64,000 bases of DNA. Source: Crocodylus rhombifer (Eukaryota > Chordata > Crocodylia > Crocodylidae). This document shows positions 1 to 11,254 of the stretch, piece by piece. The notes under the pieces are model-generated. The model saw only the letters and a program-made list of their open reading frames with translations. It was not told where the DNA came from and made no database searches. A program made the translations under genes and the position numbers. The stretch is taken from the NCBI GenBank assembly GCA_038503035.1, contig JAVSML010000049.1:62001-126000 (forward strand), in the 5' to 3' direction. Positions within the stretch are counted from its first letter, which is position 1; each line of letters opens with the position of its first letter.

Positions 1-138
1 TAACTACTGGACTCAGGAATTGGCTATTTCCAGATTGAACCAGGAACTCGCAGACTCCCAGTAACAGTCAGAGATGTGACTAATTTCTGATAGATAAATC
101 ACACTTCTAGATCAAAGGGAACTAAGGGCAGGTCCACC

Positions 139-499
139 TTTGGGTGCCTATACAAGCACTCTGGGGTAGGGTGTGGGGCAGGAGGGCGTTTTAATTAGAG
201 ACGCTCTCAGGAGCTGCTGTAATTAAAACACCTGCAACATCTTGCGTATTCAGCATTCCATGTTTCAAAACAGCAGCAGGGGTACTTTAACCAAAGCTTG
301 TTTGATAGGCTTTAATTTGCCCCCACTGCCCTTTTGAAATGCAGGATGCTGAATACACATGACACTGCAGCACACTGAATACTGAATAGAGCACTCCAGC
401 AGACACAATTAACTGATTAGAAACATCAATCAATCGATTAATCGAGTCTGCTCGGCCGTGGTCTAATCAGAATGCATTGGAGCACATGTAAAAGTGCTT
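139..499. mobile_element. hAT-type MITE (family 1), 361 bp, 8-bp target duplication
   Basis: This is a short non-coding element bounded by a perfect 8-bp direct repeat, GGTCCACC, at 131-138 and 500-507. That is the target duplication length expected for hAT transposons. The interior is a long imperfect palindrome: the GTATTCAGCATTCCATGTTT arm near 247 is answered by a reverse-complement arm ending near 357, and CTCTAATTA-type motifs recur. The outer ends resemble each other only loosely. There is no ORF. Related copies occur at about 33742-34023, 51380-51560 and 52967-53710, so it is a repeat family and not a local hairpin. The superfamily call is inferred from the target duplication length. 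Confidence 0.7.
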
Positions 500-507
500 G
501 GTCCACC

Positions 508-3500
508 CAAAGTTTAACAGTAACTGGTTGGCAGGGCCAGCTGAATTTCTATTCAGGCAGCAAGGAGGGTGTCAATTGACTTCATGGTTATTGTAATTAC
601 TGTACCTGACTATTCATTCCACATGTGTTAATGACCCCCTCTCCTTCTTTTATTCATCTTAATATTTCACAAATCAAGGTATCCTTTCTTCTGCAATTCT
701 GCTGTTTGTGACTCCTGGCAATATAGCTCTTATTTCACAGCCCTGAAGACTGTGTTCAACGCTAGCTAAAAACATTAACTCAAGTGTAGAAATGTTAATT
801 CAGGTCACTAAGGTGGGGAAATAACTTTCAGTGAATCACTGGATACACTGTCAAGATGGTCAAGAAGGCTAGATTTCATTTTATAAAATCTGAAAAAGAG
901 ATGTACATTTAGTTCTAACAATTACAGGACTAATGAACCATCTTTTAATCATTTTTGCTTAGTTGATTGTATTTTATACATAATACAAGATATAGTGTAG
1001 TAATGTACATTTCAATAAAGTTACCTGCTTTTGCTCTGATCTTCAAATAAATAATACAGCCCTAGGCCTGTAGCATATTAGTAAAGCTTTTAGTTTCTTT
1101 TTAACTGGAGAAAAATATATTGTGTTATATGTGACGATGCAGCACTTTTATATTCCTCTTTTCAAAATCTTGGATCTATCCATGAAGAGAACCACAAATT
1201 TAACCCCCCCCCCCCTCAATTTTGGACATAAGGATCACAATCGTGTTAAACCAGAAGCAGAAAAAAAGAGTTAAAACATATTATAGGTTAGCATAAGCAT
1301 TGCTATTCTGACTTTTACTGAAGTACAATTGGTATAAGACACATTTAACTAATAACAGCAACTAGAAAGAAGAACAAAATAAACAAAAAAGGAGAAATCC
1401 AGAAAAAACTTTAAAATCAGAAAATAAAACACAATATAACAAAAAACAAAACAAAGACACATTACATTTATCCCTCAACATTCTTGTAATAATAATTTCA
1501 GGAGAAGAGGTTCTCATCATACCATTTCTACTTCTTGTTAAAATCATTGCAACAAGAAGATGGAATAAGACTTGCAATATATTTTCCGTTTCCAACGAAT
1601 TGTTTAGCTAGTCATTTCCCCCCCCCATGATATAGCCTTGATAATCTCTTGATAGGGCTGGCAAAAATTTTAGAAAACCCATGGCTTCTGGTATGTGAAA
1701 AAAGGCAGAGGTCAAAAATGTATTTACTAGAAATGAAAAGAAATAAGAAGATGTCAAGGACATATTGTTTTGAAGAAATTATTCTATATGTTTAATAATA
1801 ATTATCTAATAACCACAAAGTATTTTAAATGCAGATTGCCTTCCTAAACTCCACTAGGTCAATGTATAAAGAAGAAAAATTCATGGAGGAGCCTTACCCA
1901 ATACTGAGCTGTCAGTGATCATAAAGCTCATAGCTAGTCTTGTGGCTCTAACAGAAAATTAAAACTGTAATATGAAAAATGTATGGTAATAAATAAATCA
2001 ATAGCTTTATGCTATATTCAGAGCATAGCTTTCATTTGGTGTAAATTGGCATAACTCCACTGAAGGCCTAGACCTGCAACTATGGGACAAGTATCTCCTA
2101 TCCTAGCACAGTCAGTTAAAATATGTTAAAAAGAATAATAATAATTCTGAATGTTTATAACACCCACAAATGAAAATTTCACTTTATAGGCACTAATGAG
2201 TTGAGGCTGGCAACAATGTCACCAACATTTTTAAGATAAAGAAATTAAAGGATAAATAATTTAATCTATAATGTTCAGATGTGTACCTCAAGCACAAACT
2301 ATTTTTCTTGCTCTGTGACAGCATATTACATAAAAGTCAGTTTCATTTAAAAAAAAAAAAAAGGATTAAGTCCAAAATTAGAACTGCACTTTTACATTTT
2401 CTGAATGGGTATAGCAGGTACAATAATTATACACAGCAATTCACACAAATGCCAGAATCTATAAAAATTGCACCTTGACAGATTAATGATGAATTTATGC
2501 CATAAACCAACTTAGTTGACCACTCCTGCAATTCTCAGTTTACATTATCTTCCTTAAGGATTTGCCTTTAGCTATAATTCCAGTTTCATATCTCCCTTCA
2601 TGTAAGTTCCCATAAAATGTAGAATTAGTTTACAACATATAAACATCTTTCCATTAAAAGGACTGAAAATTCAGATTCTTTACTCTAACATGCTCGCCTC
2701 AAGATACTGAAGCACTGGGGCTATTTAAGATGCTCTGCAGAATAACAAGTTCCTGACAATGTCATTTCTAAAGGCGTCACAGACTAAGTGTTGAGCGAGG
2801 ATGGAGGGATGACAATTTACAAAAATCACTACCTTAATTGAATGTTCAGGATAATTTGACAAGCCCCGTATCATAATTACTGTTGCCCATGCAGCTCTCA
2901 AATAATTACGGTTCAGATTTTTCTAGGAAGAAGATGTTTAATTAAAAAGAGAAACAAGTCAAGAATTCACATATTGCAAAAATCATAGATACATCATGTA
3001 GCTTTGCAGTAACTGTGGCCCAGATGAATTTTTCATTTTGTTTTTCTTCAATTCTGTTTGGCAGGGATGAAAGATACAGATAGATAATCATATGGTTTTA
3101 TATTGAAACCCTTAATGTCAAGGTTCTCTGAGCATTTTCAAGTAATAAAAATTAACAATTAATAAAATATGAATGAATTAAAAGCATAGCTGAAAAAAAA
3201 TGTGCTCAGTTTGACACTGAAACAGTCAGGTTTTCTAAAGATCTCATCCAGCAAAACCACAGAGTTTCACAAATGACAGGAGAATAAAATAGTCTTCTAT
3301 ACCCTAGGTTGCACGGTTACCCAGGAAATAATACCTATCATTTGATCAAAGAGATGGACATGAGAAGTAAACATGAGACACAAAATATACTTGTGTGCAG
3401 AGAATCAGCACCATAACTCTAAAATCTATTATCATTTCAAAATATGTTGTTCATTTTATTTCTGCCATTACTTTAATTCAGGGAAAAGGTTGGTTGTTTT

Positions 3501-3985
3501 TCCTGAAAGGGATTTAGTCAATGATAAAGAATCAAGACAGTGAGGTTATAGGAATTATTTTCACTAAATAAATGAATCCCACATCATTTTCAGTTTCATG
3601 CAGAGGTAACATTTTATGCCACTGCCCGCAGCCCCCTCCCTCCTTTGTCCCTCCCCTTCGGGTCTTTGTTAAATTTTGCGTTCTACATTTGGGCCTTGAC
3701 AAGGAAGCCTGTCAGGGATTTTCCAATCAAGTTTGAAACTGAGTAATTCTACAGCAGTGTTCTGAAACCTGCTAATTTCCTAGTTTCTTTCCGGTTTGCT
3801 TTCCTGCCGCCCTGGCTCCTCATGGCCCATAACGGTGGGCCAATGGAATGATGGGGCCTTAGAGGCTCCAAGGCAAATCTCCCCTGGCACAAGCACTGTA
3901 GCTATTATGCATTACTTAAAATACTACAAGTTACAATGCAAGCGAACCAAACATATGTTGCTGTTCGGTGGCAGGGGCTCAGAGC
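508..3985. other. AT-rich unique sequence, no gene seen
   Basis: About 3.5 kb of AT-rich DNA with short homopolymers (C-run near 1206, A-run near 2349) and no coding signal. The only ORFs are under 80 codons and lack family resemblance. The stretches around 560-640, 2740-2960 and 3600-3790 have more balanced composition and TAATTA-type cores and could be conserved non-coding elements, but nothing in the sequence alone proves this. Confidence 0.5.
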
Positions 3986-3989
3986 CTGC

Positions 3990-5205
3990 CTACATTGAGT
4001 ATTAAGGGTGCTTCTAAATGCCTCCCAGGAGGCTACTGGATACTATCCCCCCACCCCCTGAAGGTGACTGTCAGCAGCAGCTGGAGGGGGAGAGACCCTG
4101 GACCCCTCCCCCCCCACAGCCAGACAGCATTGCACCACAGAGCCAGAGCTGCTGCAGGAAGCAAGACCCCAGACCCCTTCCCCCATGCTTCCCCAAGCTG
4201 GGCAGCCCTCCCAGCCAGCCCAGGGGAGCTGCAAGGGAAAAGATGTGGCTCTGTGTCTCTGCAGGAGCCCTGGCCAGGCAGTGGTGCACCATGAGGCCAG
4301 GACTTTGGGAGAGCAGAGTCCAGGCCCCTTCCCCCACAAGTGTCCCAGCTGGGCAGCCCTCGCAGATAGGCCAGGGACTGGTGCATGGGAAAGGGTCTAC
4401 TCTCTGTGACCCCAAACCACCCCCCTCCCCTGCAGCCAGGCACTGATAAGCCATGTGACCAGGGCTGTTGCAGAATGAGAGACCCTGAACCCCTTGCCTC
4501 ATTGCCCCCCGCTCAAGCTGGGCAGTCCTCCTGGCCAGCCCAGAGGTGCTGCAGGGAAAGGGGTCTGGCTTGTGACCCCATGGTGTGGTGCTGTGTCCCT
4601 GTAGCATCCCTATCCCGGAAGTGGCATGCTGCAGAGCCACAGCTGCTTTGGGGGTGCTGAACCCAGACCACATATCTCACAGCCCCCTCAGCCAGGGAGC
4701 TCCCCCAGCCAGCCTGGGGTGGGAGGAGTGGGTTGCAGAGGAAAGGGGTCTGGGTTCAGTTTCCTTCACTGCATCATAGGGCCAGGGCTGCTGTGGGAGA
4801 AACAACCCCTTCTACCTCTCCCCTACTAGCTGTGGCTCACAGCTGGCCAGAGGGAGGAGGCGGAGCTGGGATAAGGTCCATGACAGCTGAGAGTTCGGGG
4901 TCAGCCCAGCACTCAAACAGACCTATGAGCTCTAAGCTCTGCCCAAGGTTGGATCTCAGCCCTGCACAGTGCTGCTTGGGATAGCGGCGATCGCTAAATT
5001 AATTCTCACTGGGATCTGGCATAGATATTTGATAAAGCATGCTAACAGAAAGTGCATCAGTCTAATATCTCGTCTATCAAGGATTAATTTAGAGCATGAC
5101 CCATCATTTTTAATACACTCTATGAGCTATGAACATCTGTTTAGTTACAGCTTTAGAGCTCCTTCTGCTTGCTCAAAGCGCTATAGATGTAACATCTGTA
5201 TCTAG
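3990..5205. repeat. GC-rich repeat body with MITE-like right end
   Basis: A sharp shift to GC-rich DNA holds imperfect tandem units rich in CAGCCAGCCCAG, CTGCAGGAA and CCCCTTCCCCCA motifs. Overlapping ORFs of 60-200 codons occur in several frames on both strands, which is what low-complexity GC-rich DNA gives. The right part (about 4990-5205) is AT-rich and ends in CATCTGTATCTAG. In layout it resembles the right end of the MITE at 19689-20646, with a similar CTGAACATCTGTTGTGTTAC-like block, so both may belong to one superfamily. The left boundary is not resolved. A CGGCGATCGC palindrome sits at about 4985. Confidence 0.45.
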
Positions 5206-5375
5206 CTTATATATCCAGCTTTTAATTCTGATTTATAATTATTTTTAATTATGAAATTATGTGAAATTTTCACTATGAAGTGAATTCTGTTTCATGCATA
5301 ACTCTACTTGGTAAACAGTTAGCTATAATGAGGAAAAAAGCTGAATACCATGTAACTCCTCCTTAAAACTCTGAG

Positions 5376-6540
5376 GGGATGTCCAGATGAGCCTACACAT
5401 GCCTCTCGCTGCATCTCAAAGCAGTTTGAGATGCAGCAAGAGACACACTGGGAACAAAAAAAATGTTCCCCATGCTGCATGTTTGTAGCATGGGCTTAAA
5501 ATTTGATACCTGGATATCCAGGTATCAAACCCCTCCACCCACCCCGGAAAAAAAAGAGAGGGGAGGTAACTGGAGGCTCGGGTCCTTCAAAGAGATGCTT
5601 TGGTAGCTGGCCAGAGCATCTCTTACCCTGATGCTGCAACACACTGCCTGCCTATGCAGGGCAAACAGTGATGCAGGCTTCTGTGACCTGGACCCAGGCT
5701 CCATTTCAGGTAAGTGTGGGTGGGGGGCAGCTTGGGAGGGGTGGGTCCCCCACCTGCCTCCTGTAGGGCCCACCTGCCCTCCCTCATGGCCCACAGCTCA
5801 CCCTCAGCAGCAGCGCCCATCAGGGTGCTCGGGGCCCTCCTGGCACAGTCCCCCTGTGCTGGGCAGCATGGCTCAGCTCTGGCTGCCTGTCACACTGGGC
5901 CAGGTCCTGCGTGCACAGGCCCCACACACCATTGGGCCAGGCCCAGTATGACAGGTGATCCCCGTGAGTGGTACAGGGCCTTGGGTGACAGCCTGAGCGG
6001 CTCAGATCTGCCCAAAGGCACACAGCACTGTACCACACCACACCGGGTTAGGCCCACACAATTTGACAGAGGCAATGCTGGGTGCTAGGTGGGGGGGGCT
6101 GTGCCAGGAGGTCCCTGAGTGCTCCTATGACTGCTGCTGCTGCAGGTGAGCTGTGGGCCATGTTGGGGGGAGGGGAGGTGCAAGGCTGGGACCATGTGGG
6201 AGGCATGTAGTCCATGTGAGGGGCTTGGGGCCCTGCAGGGAGGCATGTGGGCCCTGTGGTGGGGCTGGGGATCTGCAGGGAGGGGGCAGTCCATGTGCTG
6301 TTTGGAGGGGTTGTGCCCTGGGGCAGGCCAGAATCCTCCTGCACCTTCCCACGCACCCTATGCCCCCCATTCCTTCATACACATACACACACATGCCTTC
6401 CCATCCCCCCTCTTGCAAACACAATATCCCCCCATCACACACCTATCATGCCCAGCTGCCCGATAGGATGAGTCCTGCTGGGAGGAACTGTGGCTGCATG
6501 GGCAGCTGTCCCCACATCCTAGTTAATGAAGGGTTGAAGG
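5376..6540. repeat. Palindrome-rich repeat followed by GC-rich body
   Basis: The left 150 bp hold four consecutive inverted repeats. They are a 13-bp perfect stem (5408-5420 with 5425-5437), GGGAACA/TGTTCCC (5450-5456, 5464-5470), CATGCT/AGCATG (5471-5476, 5487-5492) and a perfect 28-bp palindrome (5502-5529). The rest to about 6540 is GC-rich with CCACACAC-type strings. ORFs on both strands overlap in many frames and have no family resemblance. I infer a MITE-type element, but I could not identify its right end or target duplication. Confidence 0.4.
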
Positions 6541-6683
6541 GGAGCTCTAACTGAAGAAAACCAAAAGCAAACTTATAGATATGTAGAATTTATTTTATTA
6601 TGATGACAGAGACACTGGTAGACTTCCAAATTACTTTAAAATTGTAAATATACCAATAAAACATTGCCCAGCTGATCAATCCA

Positions 6684-6699
6684 TCTCTCTCTCTCTCTC

Positions 6700-6733
<34 letters not shown>
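6684..6733. repeat. (TC)n(TA)n compound microsatellite
   Basis: A TC run passes directly into a TA run with one CA interruption near 6714. Confidence 0.9.
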
Positions 6734-7212
6734 GTGGTATTTTGTTTTAATTGTGGAAGAATGGACTTGGGGGTATTTTAAAGAGTGAATTTGGGATATT
6801 TTTATCAGAGATTTTGAAGTTTTTAAATAGGGAACACAAGGATTCCTGCTAGTGAGGCAAGTGGCAGGACCCAGGCAGAGAAGCCTGCTCAGGGCTGGCA
6901 CCTGGGACCCAGCTGGAGGTGGCTGACCTCTTGGTCTGGCCAGGAGGACATGCTTTGACAATTCAAAGCAGGCCAACATGCTGAGAACATCTTCCAAGCA
7001 GTAGCTGCCTAGATGGCAGGGCGGTGGTACACAAGGCTGTAGTGATGCACAAAGGCCAAATGTGCAGCCACAGCCTGCTGGAAGCTGGCCCAGAGGTACA
7101 GATGACTCTGATGTGGCTGTGCAGTCCCCATCTGGGTCTGGCAGGTGACCCAGGTGTCACAGGTGGCAGCAGGTCATAGCCAGGCAGCAGCCCCCACTAC
7201 CAGGCTGCTATA

Positions 7213-7776
7213 GTGGGTAGAGGGTGTAGGGAACTCTCGGTTAGGGCTGCTTCAGCAGTCCAGCTGGCACAAGGGGCTTATTCCTTGGAGTCTGTTACTA
7301 GCTTCTTACTTTTGCTTGCTGCTGCCGGTAAAGTGAGCAAAACGCTGGCTTGCATCCATAGATGCTTCTCAAGCAAATCCCAGGACGTTATTCTCCCATT
7401 GTACTCGGCCTTGGTGAGGCCGCATCTGGAGTACTGCATCCAGTTTTGGGCTCCACAATTCAAAAAGGATGTGGAGAAGCTTGAGAGAGTCCAGAGGAGA
7501 GCCACGCACATGATCAGAAGTCAGGAAAACAGACCTTATGATGACAGGCTGAGAGCTATTGGACTCTTCAGTCTGGAAAAGCGCAGGCTCAGGGGTGATC
7601 TGGTGGCTGCCTATAAGTTTATAAGGGGTACTCACCAGGATCTGGGGGAACCTCTGCTCACCAGAAAGCCCCAAGGGATGACAAGGTCGAACAGTCACAA
7701 ACTGCTCCAGGCCTGTTTCAGGCTGGACATAAAAAAGAACTTCTTTACTGTCCAAGCCCCCCAAGGTCCAGAATAG
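7213..7776 (+). pseudogene. CR1 ORF2 C-terminal fragment
   Basis: A 187-codon frame. The first 35-40 codons are unrelated upstream sequence that reads in by chance. From about residue 38 the protein is CR1 ORF2 beyond the RT palm (see the element at 7326-7952). It lacks the FADD catalytic motif and all endonuclease residues, so it cannot act as an enzyme. The stop at 7776 comes about 30 residues before the usual CR1 C-terminus, after a degenerate HWNRLP-like site. Confidence 0.8.
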
Positions 7777-7952
7777 ACTGCTGCTGGAGGTGGTTCAAGC
7801 ACCTATTTTTAACGCCTTCAAGAGATATTTGAATGTTTTCTTGCTGGGATCCTATGACCCCTGCTGACTTCCTGCCCCTGGGGCAGGGGGCTGGACTTGA
7901 AGATCTTCCAAGGTCCCGTCCAGCCATAATGTCTATGAAATCTATGAAATCT
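7326..7952 (+). mobile_element. CR1 LINE, 5'-truncated 3' end
   Basis: An open frame through 7776 gives the C-terminal part of a CR1 ORF2 protein. It contains the thumb-region signatures TLACIHRCFSS, ILPLYSALVRPHLEYC, QFWAPQFKKDVEKLERVQRR and LFSLEKRRLRGDLVAAYK, then the usual FFTV near the end. The frame then breaks. The 3' UTR has the CR1 hallmark GGGGGCTGGACTTGAAGATC and ends in the TCTATGAAATCTATGAAATC tail at 7932-7952. The endonuclease and RT catalytic core are absent, as is typical of 5' truncation during target-primed reverse transcription. The tail differs from the (ATGAAACT)n tail of copies near 26 and 36 kb, so this is another subfamily. Confidence 0.92.
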
Positions 7953-8189
7953 AGTGTCCCCAGAAACCAATTGGCTGGGCCCCAGAAGTGCCTATCTATT
8001 TGTCCATTCAATTATCATGAGCTCTAAGGCCCACCTGGCTAACTAGTAGTCCCTACGATATGGATGAACAGAACAACTAAATTCTTGGGACAACAAAGGC
8101 AAAAAACAAGACAGGAGTGAGGTGAGGGTTAAGGGGTCAAAACTTGAAAATGAGTGCTCCTGAGGGGGACACCAAGCAGAGCCCCCTAT

Positions 8190-8985
8190 GTCACACCCAC
8201 TGATCGTCAATGGCATCCAAGGAGCTGGTGGACACTGCCCAGTGGTGCTTCACTCAGAGAAATGTGCAGACCAGTGGGAAAAAAGCAGCCCTGCAATCCC
8301 TGCCAGAGCCTCATTCCTGGTCATGTGCAGGGCCCACTTGGCAGGGGCCAGAAGGAGGTTGACCAGGAGGTCCCAGGACTTGGTGGGGCTACAGAAGGGG
8401 TGTCCAAAAATTAAAAGGTGGGTGGTGAAGTTCATCCAGAACCTCAGAAGGAGGTTCCAGAGGTGAAGGTGAAGGGGCTGCAGCCTGAAGCACTCAGGAG
8501 TCATGTGCACCAGGGTCTCCCTCTGCCCACAGAAGGGGCAGGAGACTGGGGTGTTGGTAAAGCTTGCCACATACACACCCATGGTGATGGTTCCATGGAG
8601 GCGCCGGCTGCTGAGGTCCCCAGTGGCTCACGGGATGAGGGCGGAGTACAGGCTCAGCCACCAGGGTGCCCCAGCTATGCCCTTGCTGATCAGGTCCCAC
8701 CACTTGGTGTCTGGGCAGGACGTGAGGGCGGCATGGTGGATCGTGTGGTGCATGAGCATATAGAGGTGGTGGTGATGTTTGGTGGAGAAGCAGACCAGTT
8801 TTGTGTCCTCCAGTCAGCTCAGGTGGTGGAGTGGGGAGCACCACGAGGCCAGGTGAGGTGCCAGCTCTACAACAGATTCTGGCAGGCAGGTGGACACAGT
8901 GGGGTGGGGACCGCCATCATGCAGGACCTGGTTGACAAAGGCAAGGGCGTTTGGAGGTAAGGCAGATTTCACCTCCTAGACTAGG
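8190..8985 (-). mobile_element. Tx1-like LINE, ORF2 C-terminal fragment
   Basis: Translation of the minus strand gives TKWWDLISKGIAGAPWW, a stop, then the L-HG--- pattern SSRRLHGTITMGVYVASF. The zinc-knuckle-like CPFCGQRETLVHMTPEC and LLLAPAKWALHMTRN follow. This layout (KWR, LHGA, CPFCG-ET--H---C, LL---AK-AI---R) is the C-terminal domain of ORF2 in the Tx1 group of L1-related LINEs. It is divergent: at least one in-frame stop, upstream frameshifts, and no endonuclease or RT core. The upstream part to about 8985 still shows HHHHLYMLMHHTIHHAALTS-like sequence expected before the WW motif. The element boundaries are approximate. Confidence 0.7.
8250..8582 (-). pseudogene. Tx1-like LINE ORF2 C-terminus
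   Basis: A 110-codon open stretch of the Tx1-like fragment. Residues about 15-35 form the CPFCGQRE...H...C metal-binding motif. The C-terminal half contains AKWALHMTRNEALAG, where the family has AK-AI-L-R. It is a remnant with no catalytic domain. Confidence 0.6.
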
Positions 8986-11021
8986 TGGCAGGTCACATGC
9001 TTCACTGGTAAACCCATGCATCAGACCAGCGCAGCGGGGTCCACCCACGCCCCCAGAAGCTCCTGAGAGCAAGCAGCCCTGAGCTACTTGCCAGGGCAGC
9101 TTTTATACTGCTGGGGCTAGCACAGGGCAGCTTTTTATTCTGTTGGGCATAGCATTGGTTCTGGCTGTAGCTCCCCCTGGATGCAGATTTGGGAGGAGCT
9201 GCGCATGGGTATTTTGCCCCAAGTGGCACAACTTGCCTCACACCAAAGTGCATGTCTGGGCATGTGTGCGGAGGCAAAAATCCCTGGTTCATATTTGTGC
9301 CACTCCTATTTGAACTGCTGCAAGTGCACATGTTTGTATGTGTGGAAATGTCCTAAATGTCTAAAAAGGTACAGAGGCAGCATACAAGCTTTTAAATAGC
9401 TTTCTGCTCTGTACTGATTTTCCCCCAAATTCAGGAACTAAAAGGCCAACTGTAAGTGCATATATAATTAGTGACTTTTAAAATAACGATAAAATGAACA
9501 AAACATTTATTCCTCAGTTTCCTTCAGAAACACAAGGAATAATCAACAAATAAGTGACAGTAGGTTTCCTGTTTTGATAGTATATCATTTCTGTGGTTTG
9601 ATGTCTGCTCAGGTTTACTATGCTGCAAGTCAAAAAGCAACCACACAAAAATTAAATGAAAATTTGAAATCAGAGTTCAACCAGTCTTCACTTCATTTAC
9701 CTTATAGCTTTTTGGCTGAATTTATGGGGACAGTTAGCCACCAGCATCTGTATAATACAATTTTTCCAATAATTTCTTTGAAAAGATGTATTTGTCACCT
9801 CTAATCAAACAGCTCTGAAATTTGAGACTGGAGATCTTTGATGCTGATAGCCTTGGATTAAACACAGTACACAATTATCTGTTTTGCAATGTCCCACCCT
9901 GATTTATGCTCCATATAACTCTGAATGAGCATTCAGTAAATACAGACGAGGATAATAAAATTGCTAGCTTTAACTAATTACTGAATTTCACAATAATTGC
10001 AAATACTATCACTATACAGGTACTGAAATTTCAAGCACAAATCCTGTAACAGATACAATGAATGTTAACCCAGCATTTAAACCTACAATCCTGTAAGGTG
10101 AAGAGTTCAACAGATTTTTAATGCTAACCCATGGGGTGTCACTTAACTGCAAGGAGGTTTTTTCAGGAATATGCATAGGTCACAATCCAGCTGGTACCAC
10201 TAGTCAGGAATCAGAATATAATCACTAAATGCTTTTTTGGTATTTTGAGACATCCTTTTCGTTTAAAACACTCCTACAGAATAATGAGACTATAAACTAT
10301 TCCCTGGGCTTAAACTGCTACATGAATACTTGAGAAAGATGTTTTCAACTCGCCTATCAGTTGTCACTGAGTTAGTGTTCAAGTTTGTATATAACAATAT
10401 TTGATCTCTGTGTAACACTGAAACTTCAAGTGTTACAAACCTTGAAGATTATTTATTGATAAAAGGCTTTCAGAAGCAAAAGGGGAATGTTTTAAAATTG
10501 CAATCTGTAGCTAAATTATTCACAAAGGAAGGACAAGTAATCATTAAAAAACCTTGCTCCTAAAAAGACTTCATAAATTGAACAATTCATATCCAGAAAG
10601 TTTGCAAGACAAATGATTGGTGAATTGGTGTCTGGGTCTGACTGAAAAGAACATAGCAATAAACTCTCACTATTTTGGAACATTAGTAAAAGAAAAGAAA
10701 CACTTTACATTTGTTCCAGAATGGAATTAGAACAATGACAACAAAAGGGGACTAAAAAAACCTAGCAACAGATGGGAAGAAAAATCAAAGGTCTGGGTAT
10801 CCTGTCATCTGTTGACTGGAGATGGTTTTACATTTTTCAGCAAAATGAATTTCCAGCAGAAAATACTGAGTCATTGAAACCAAAATGGGAACACTAGTTT
10901 TAACAGATGATTTGGCAAGAAAAGTTTTGGGGATTGAAGATGGAATTTCTGGTTAAACAAACAAACAAACAAAAAAACCCCAAAAACATAAAATCCTGAG
11001 AGAGATCACAGGAGAATGAAT
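8986..11021. other. Mostly unique AT-rich DNA
   Basis: At 8986-9400 GC-rich sequence continues that may still be upstream LINE sequence or a MITE, and I cannot classify it. From 9400 the DNA is AT-rich with no family resemblance in any frame. A 32-bp block at 10690-10721 recurs at 11161-11192 with one mismatch. A CAAA microsatellite lies near 10957. Confidence 0.45.
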
Positions 11022-11110
11022 AGGTAGCTAGGACATGGACTTGGGATTTAGAAGACCCAGGTTCAAATTCCTGCTCTGTTCTCTCTCTCGCAAAGTGGAA
11101 TAGCTTCAAC
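11022..11110 (+). repeat. tRNA-derived SINE remnant
   Basis: A polymerase III B-box-like GGTTCAAATTCC lies at 11060-11071, preceded by a weak A-box-like GGTAGCTAGGACATGGAC. The block (GACTTGGGATTTAGAAGACC then B box) follows the MIR/tRNA-SINE pattern GAC--GG-----GA--CC. It is not a tRNA gene, because acceptor and anticodon stems cannot be paired. Confidence 0.55.
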
Positions 11111-11254
11111 AGAGGGATTATGAAAGTCCCATCCTAGAATAGTAAATAGCCTGGTGATTAAGAAAAGAAACACTTTACATTTGTTTCAGAATTAACAAAT
11201 GAATGAAAAGGACAAAGCATGGATATACATTTGTGTATCTGTATAATGATGGGT

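Noticed and set aside
4033..4673. Overlapping ORFs of 90-200 codons on both strands
   Set aside because: GC-rich imperfect tandem repeat. Open frames in most phases are expected from composition.
11060..11071. Possible tRNA gene from a good B box
   Set aside because: Cloverleaf arms cannot be paired; the context is a tRNA-derived SINE. The same holds for 15356 and 39048.
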